NCBI RefSeq assembly: GCF_001704275.1 | Contig: NZ_CP011533.1 | Span: 1,054,001-1,118,000, forward strand | Direction of reading: 5' to 3' | Length of the DNA stretch: 64,000 nucleotides | Origin: Streptomyces noursei ATCC 11455 | GTDB lineage: Bacteria > Actinomycetota > Actinomycetes > Streptomycetales > Streptomycetaceae | Shown here: piece after piece, positions 60,559-64,000 of the stretch | How the letters are laid out: each line of letters opens with the position of its first letter | Numbering within the stretch: position 1 is the first letter of the stretch | Program-made: the position numbers and the translations under genes | The notes under the pieces: model-generated | Database searches by the model: none | Told to the model about the DNA's origin: nothing | Seen by the model: the letters and a program-made list of their open reading frames with translations, nothing else

Positions 60559-62835
60559 TCAGGCGGACTTGCGGATCTCCAGGAGGTCCGGGACCGGCGC
60601 CAGGTGCTCCAGCAACTGGCCGGTGATCCCGTTCAGCCGCTGGCGGGCGGTGGCGTCGAGCTTCTCGACCGGCGTCCACGTCCCGTCGTGGTGGGCGTCG
60701 TCGAGCAGCTTCTGCATCCGGGCGATGTCGCTCTCGATGGACGTCAGCAGCTGCGGCTCGCGCTTGGCGATCAGCGGGCGCAGGACGTCGAGGAGTTCCC
60801 GGGTGCCCGTGAGGTTGGCGTCGGCGGTGGCGAGGTTGCTGCCGCTGCCCTGGTCGGTGTCGCCGGTCAGCTCGAACTGGAGGGTGTTCTCCAGGATCTC
60901 GTGGGTCCGCAGCGGCAGGTCGCCGGGGTCGAAGTCCTGGGTGGGGAACGCCTTTCGCAGTCCCACCACATCGTCGTGCAGCTGCTGGGCCGGTCCGCTC
61001 AGCTCGTCCGCGGACGCGCCGTGCCACAGCCCGTACTCGATCCGGTGGAAGCCGGCGAAGTCCTTGTCGTGCACGCCGCCCGGGAGCCCGTCGACCCGCC
61101 CGTTGATCTTCTTGTCGAAGTCCTCGAACGTGCCGTAGGCGGCGCCCAGCGAGGAGTAGGTGCGGTGCGCGGTGAGCCAGTCCGTCCGCGCGCTGTCCAG
61201 GTCGCCGCCGGCGAGGTCGTCGCTGAGCTTCTGGGTCTGGCCGGTCAGCGTGGCCAGCCCCTGGTCGACGTACTGCTTGTAGGCGCGCAGCGGCCCGGCG
61301 AGGTCCTCCTCCGAGACCGGGACGACGGCCTTGGTGCCGCCCCCGCCGCTGACCCGTACGGCGGCCGAGGTGACCGCCTTGCCGCCGGTGGGGACGCAGC
61401 GCCAGGCGTACGAACCACCGGCGATGGTGGCGACCAGGTCGCGGGTGGTGCCGGGGGCCAGGCCCTCGATCTCGCCGTAGACCGCGTTGGTCGCGGGGTC
61501 GACGAGGTACACCTCGGAGGTCTTGTCACCGGTGTTCTGCATCTGGAACGTCTGCCGCCCCGGCTTGGGCGCGGTGAAGCCCTTGCCGCACTCCTTCTCG
61601 GACACCGCGATGGTCGGCGCCCCGGCCGGCTTGGACTTGCCGAAGGCGACGATCCCGCCCGCGACGACGGCGGGTACGGCGACCACGGCGACCGGCAGCA
61701 GCCACGCGGGCCGCTTCCGCCCCCCGCCGGCCGGCGCCGCCACCGGCTCCGCATCCGCCGGAGACTCCGACTCTGACCCCGACTCGGACGCCGACTTCGA
61801 CTCGGACTCTGTCCCCGTCCCCGTCACCGGCTCCGAGGCGTCCGTCCCCTCAGCCGGACCCTCCGCCGAGGCTTCCGCCGCGGTCCCGTCCTTCTCGACG
61901 ACGACCTTCTCCTCGGCGGCCTCGACCGCCTGGTCCGCTGCCGCGTCGACCGCTGCCGCCTTGGCCACCGCCGGCTTGTCCGCCTTGGCCTCCGCCACCC
62001 GCTGTGCCGGTGCCGGCTTCGCAGTGGCCCGTATTCCGCGGACGAACAGCGTCATCACGATGACGAGGTATGCCGCGTACCCGATGACCTGGAGCCAGGT
62101 CATGGCCGGCATGAGGTTGAAGACGCCCTGGACCAGGGTGGTGTACCAGGCGTTGGGGTCGATGCTCTGACCGAGGTCGAAGGCGAACGCGGTCTTGCCG
62201 GGCAGGACCCCGCCTTCCTGGAGGTCCCGCAGGCCGTAGCCCAGGACACCGGCGGCGATGACGATGAGCACGGCACCGGTCGCGGTGAAGAACTTGGTGA
62301 GGTTGATCTTGAGCACCCGGCGGTAGAGGCCCCAGCAGAGCCCCGCCGCGATGACCAACCCGATCCCGGCGCCGATCATCGGCCCGACGGATTCGCCCGC
62401 CGCCCGCGCCGTGGTCCACAGGAACAGCGCGGTCTCCAGTCCCTCGCGGCCCACGGCCAGGAAGGAGGTGACGATCAGCATGCCCGAGCCCATGGCGAGG
62501 GCCCCGGTGACCTTCTCCTTGATCTCACCGGAGAGGCTGCGCGCGGAGCGGCGCATCCAGAACACCATCGCGGTGACGAACGCGACCGCGATGACGCTCA
62601 GCGTGCCGCCGAAAGCTTCCTGCGCGGTGGCCGAGAGCGAGGCGGCGGTGAAGGTGAGGACCGCGCCGAAGCTCATGGCCACCGCGATCGCGGCCAGTAC
62701 ACCGGTCCACACCTGCGGCAGACGGGACTTGGCCCCGGCCCGGACAAGTGTGGCGACGAGGATCGAAACGATGAGTCCGCCTTCTAGACCTTCTCTCAAC
62801 CCGATCAAGAAGCTCGGAAACGCGTCGTCCCACAT
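60559..62835 (-). CDS. efeU: EfeU-EfeO fusion, iron permease + imelysin-like domain
   Basis: A protein of 758 residues. The first 290 form the FTR1/EfeU permease with two REGLE iron motifs (residues 14-18 and 130-134) and seven membrane spans. A charged Ala/Glu/Lys/Ser linker of about 100 residues and another hydrophobic span ([20 protein letters not shown]) follow. The rest is EfeO: a cupredoxin-like domain ([20 protein letters not shown]) and an M75 domain with [10 protein letters not shown] (HxxE). An iron box lies 47 bp upstream, so DmdR/IdeR-type repression is likely. Confidence 0.93.
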   Translation of the reverse strand: MWDDAFPSFLIGLREGLEGGLIVSILVATLVRAGAKSRLPQVWTGVLAAIAVAMSFGAVLTFTAASLSATAQEAFGGTLSVIAVAFVTAMVFWMRRSARSLSGEIKEKVTGALAMGSGMLIVTSFLAVGREGLETALFLWTTARAAGESVGPMIGAGIGLVIAAGLCWGLYRRVLKINLTKFFTATGAVLIVIAAGVLGYGLRDLQEGGVLPGKTAFAFDLGQSIDPNAWYTTLVQGVFNLMPAMTWLQVIGYAAYLVIVMTLFVRGIRATAKPAPAQRVAEAKADKPAVAKAAAVDAAADQAVEAAEEKVVVEKDGTAAEASAEGPAEGTDASEPVTGTGTESESKSASESGSESESPADAEPVAAPAGGGRKRPAWLLPVAVVAVPAVVAGGIVAFGKSKPAGAPTIAVSEKECGKGFTAPKPGRQTFQMQNTGDKTSEVYLVDPATNAVYGEIEGLAPGTTRDLVATIAGGSYAWRCVPTGGKAVTSAAVRVSGGGGTKAVVPVSEEDLAGPLRAYKQYVDQGLATLTGQTQKLSDDLAGGDLDSARTDWLTAHRTYSSLGAAYGTFEDFDKKINGRVDGLPGGVHDKDFAGFHRIEYGLWHGASADELSGPAQQLHDDVVGLRKAFPTQDFDPGDLPLRTHEILENTLQFELTGDTDQGSGSNLATADANLTGTRELLDVLRPLIAKREPQLLTSIESDIARMQKLLDDAHHDGTWTPVEKLDATARQRLNGITGQLLEHLAPVPDLLEIRKSA

Positions 62836-62881
62836 AGTTGTCCTCTCCGGCCCGCAACCGCACCGGTATGCCTTACCTCAG

Positions 62882-62900
62882 TTAGCGAAGGCATACCTTA
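62882..62900 (-). promoter_or_regulatory. iron box (DmdR/IdeR type)
   Basis: ttagcgaaggcatacctta matches 13 of 19 positions of the ttaggttaggctaacctaa consensus as I remember it. Position, 47 bp upstream of the EfeU-EfeO start, is right for iron repression. Confidence 0.7.
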
Positions 62901-63076
62901 GTCAGGCGGTCCGAAGATGTCTACATCACTGTAGTCACATAGTCACGAGGGGATAACAAGCCTAGCCAGCGCCCCACGCGGACCGGACACAGGGTCCCCA
63001 CTCCGGCCCCCCAGGCACACCCTCAGTCACCCGACGCCCCGTCGTGACCACCACCCTCCCCGCGCGTTCTCCAGGC

Positions 63077-63475
63077 ATGAACAACGCACACATCCCCAAC
63101 ACAACGGACAATCCAGTCAATTCGCGCGTGCGAGCCGGCATCCCCCGACGCACCGACGTCGTCCGCCGCACTCTCCTGACACCCCTCGCCACCGCAACCC
63201 TCACCCTGGCCACCCTCGCCGCGGCGGGTCCGGCACACGCCGACGGCGGCACCATGCCCCACGTCAGCGGCAAGGGTCTGGTCACCGCCTACCAGGCACT
63301 CGGCTACGACACCGCAGTCCAACTCAGGGACGGCCGGGGCGCCAGACGCCACGTGCTGTGGCCCGGCAACTGGAAGGTCTGCGACCAACACCCCCGCCCA
63401 GGCGCCCCACTGCCGCACCGAGCGATCACCCTCACCGTGGTCAAGGCCCGCGAATCCTGCGGCGACGGGCGGTAG
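63077..63475 (+). CDS. secreted PASTA-like protein
   Basis: A protein of 132 residues. The signal peptide is RRTLLTPLATATLTLATLAA with AHA before the mature Asp. The mature 70 residues resemble a PASTA domain (MPHVSGKGLVTAYQALGYDT, VLWPGNWKVCDQHPRPGAPL, ITLTVVKARESC) with two Cys. ATG 63077; an upstream GTG at 63044 exists. Such single-PASTA secreted proteins are common in Streptomyces; their role is unknown. Confidence 0.75.
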   Translation: MNNAHIPNTTDNPVNSRVRAGIPRRTDVVRRTLLTPLATATLTLATLAAAGPAHADGGTMPHVSGKGLVTAYQALGYDTAVQLRDGRGARRHVLWPGNWKVCDQHPRPGAPLPHRAITLTVVKARESCGDGR

Positions 63476-63806
63476 AACGCGGGGCCCCGGTAGTCGCCGC
63501 AGGATGGCGGACCTCCGACAGAACCCCCTCACGCCACCGAACGAGCCATCCCCGACGACGATGTGATGACACATCAGGACTCAGATCCCCTACCCCCGGC
63601 CCCCGGGCTCCCGGCCCCTGGATCCCCAGAGCCCCGGAGCCAGCGACCGTGCAGCACCCACCCCACGCGCACAGGCCCCGACACTGAGGTCCCCGATCAG
63701 CCCGACGATCAGCACGGAGGCCGGCGCGGCGATCAGCCCACCGGGGATCTGCTCGTCACTGACGGCGAAGCAGCCGCAGGGGGCACGCACGGGCCCGCGC
63801 ACACGA
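63476..63806. other. right-end region, no supported gene
   Basis: Short frames on both strands show no family features. One minus-strand frame (63590-63820) has a small hydrophobic patch (PASVLIVGLIGDLSV) but no ribosome site. Confidence 0.4.
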
Positions 63807-63833
63807 GAGCCCGGGGTCAACAGCCCCGGGCTC
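63807..63833. terminator. perfect 10-bp GC-rich hairpin
   Basis: gagcccgggg and ccccgggctc are exact reverse complements with a tcaacag loop. It is a likely bidirectional terminator and may belong to a gene beyond the right edge. Confidence 0.7.
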
Positions 63834-64000
63834 CGTCACTTCCGCTCATCGTGAACAACACAGTCCCCGGGAGTCCGCATCGTCACCATCTACCTCAGTC
63901 GTCGCTGAGGCTCCGGTTCGCGGGGCTTCCGGGGGCCTAGCCAGGGCCACGCCAAGGGTCTCCTGCCAACAAACGTCTTTGTCGACGGTGCGGCTCTCCG

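Noticed and set aside
58208..61138. 976-codon plus-strand frame
   Set aside because: It overlaps the SfnB-like gene out of frame and runs antisense to EfeB and EfeO. No family motifs.

Overview
The window looks like chromosomal DNA of a Streptomyces or close relative. It has very high GC, strong G/C at third codon positions, GTG/TTG starts, many regulator-target pairs, a cytochrome P450 and a rifampin phosphotransferase. The abundance of broken genes, an IS110-family insertion and many one-gene regulatory modules suggest an accessory or chromosome-arm region, not the conserved core (inference).

Layout. 0.3-3.4 kb: a MerR regulator and a membrane-protein gene whose ATG overlaps the MerR stop. 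The membrane gene is cut in two by an IS110-family element. 3.6-16.6 kb: small regulator/enzyme modules (aldo/keto reductase + epimerase with divergent LysR; LysR/SDR; MarR with a small protein and three inverted-repeat operator candidates; a GbsR-like regulator facing a DUF4097 protein; a SpoIIE-type phosphatase) mixed with decayed genes. 17-20.6 kb: an AAA ATPase, then five gene fragments in a row. 20.8-22.7 kb: a divergent pair, a squalene/phytoene-synthase-like enzyme and a cis-prenyltransferase, my best candidate for an undescribed pathway. 23-27.4 kb: a possible plasmid or integrative-element remnant (hypothetical with a palindromic operator, ParB/methylase-like fragment, XRE-type regulator broken by an amber codon) with another SpoIIE-type phosphatase. 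27.4-45.3 kb: amino-acid permease, HTH regulator + erythromycin-esterase-family protein, secreted Gly/Asp repeat protein, two GlxA-type AraC regulators with a DJ-1/PfpI and an isochorismatase partner, MFS exporter, SDR/LysR pair, MarR/esterase pair, and a membrane protein with a Cys-Gly-His tail. 45.7-48.7 kb: rifamycin resistance. A RAE-like inverted repeat, a remnant of a glycosyltransferase N-terminus, and rph, whose GTG start overlaps the remnant's stop. 48.8-55.6 kb: small conserved proteins, HIT protein, HEAT-repeat protein, frameshifted VanZ-like protein, truncated hydrolase and a P450. 55.6-59.1 kb: a probable sulfur-acquisition group (CPxC glutathione-transferase-like protein behind a small leader peptide, Rrf2 regulator, acyl-CoA-dehydrogenase/SfnB-like oxidoreductase). 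59.1-62.9 kb: EfeB and an EfeU-EfeO fusion behind an iron box. 63.1 kb: a secreted PASTA-like protein.

Most intact genes form short regulator + target units that respond to antibiotics, iron, sulfur or small molecules. Around them are at least fifteen genes that I read as truncated, internally deleted, frameshifted or interrupted by a stop. Family calls come from reading translated sequence by eye; no database search was run.
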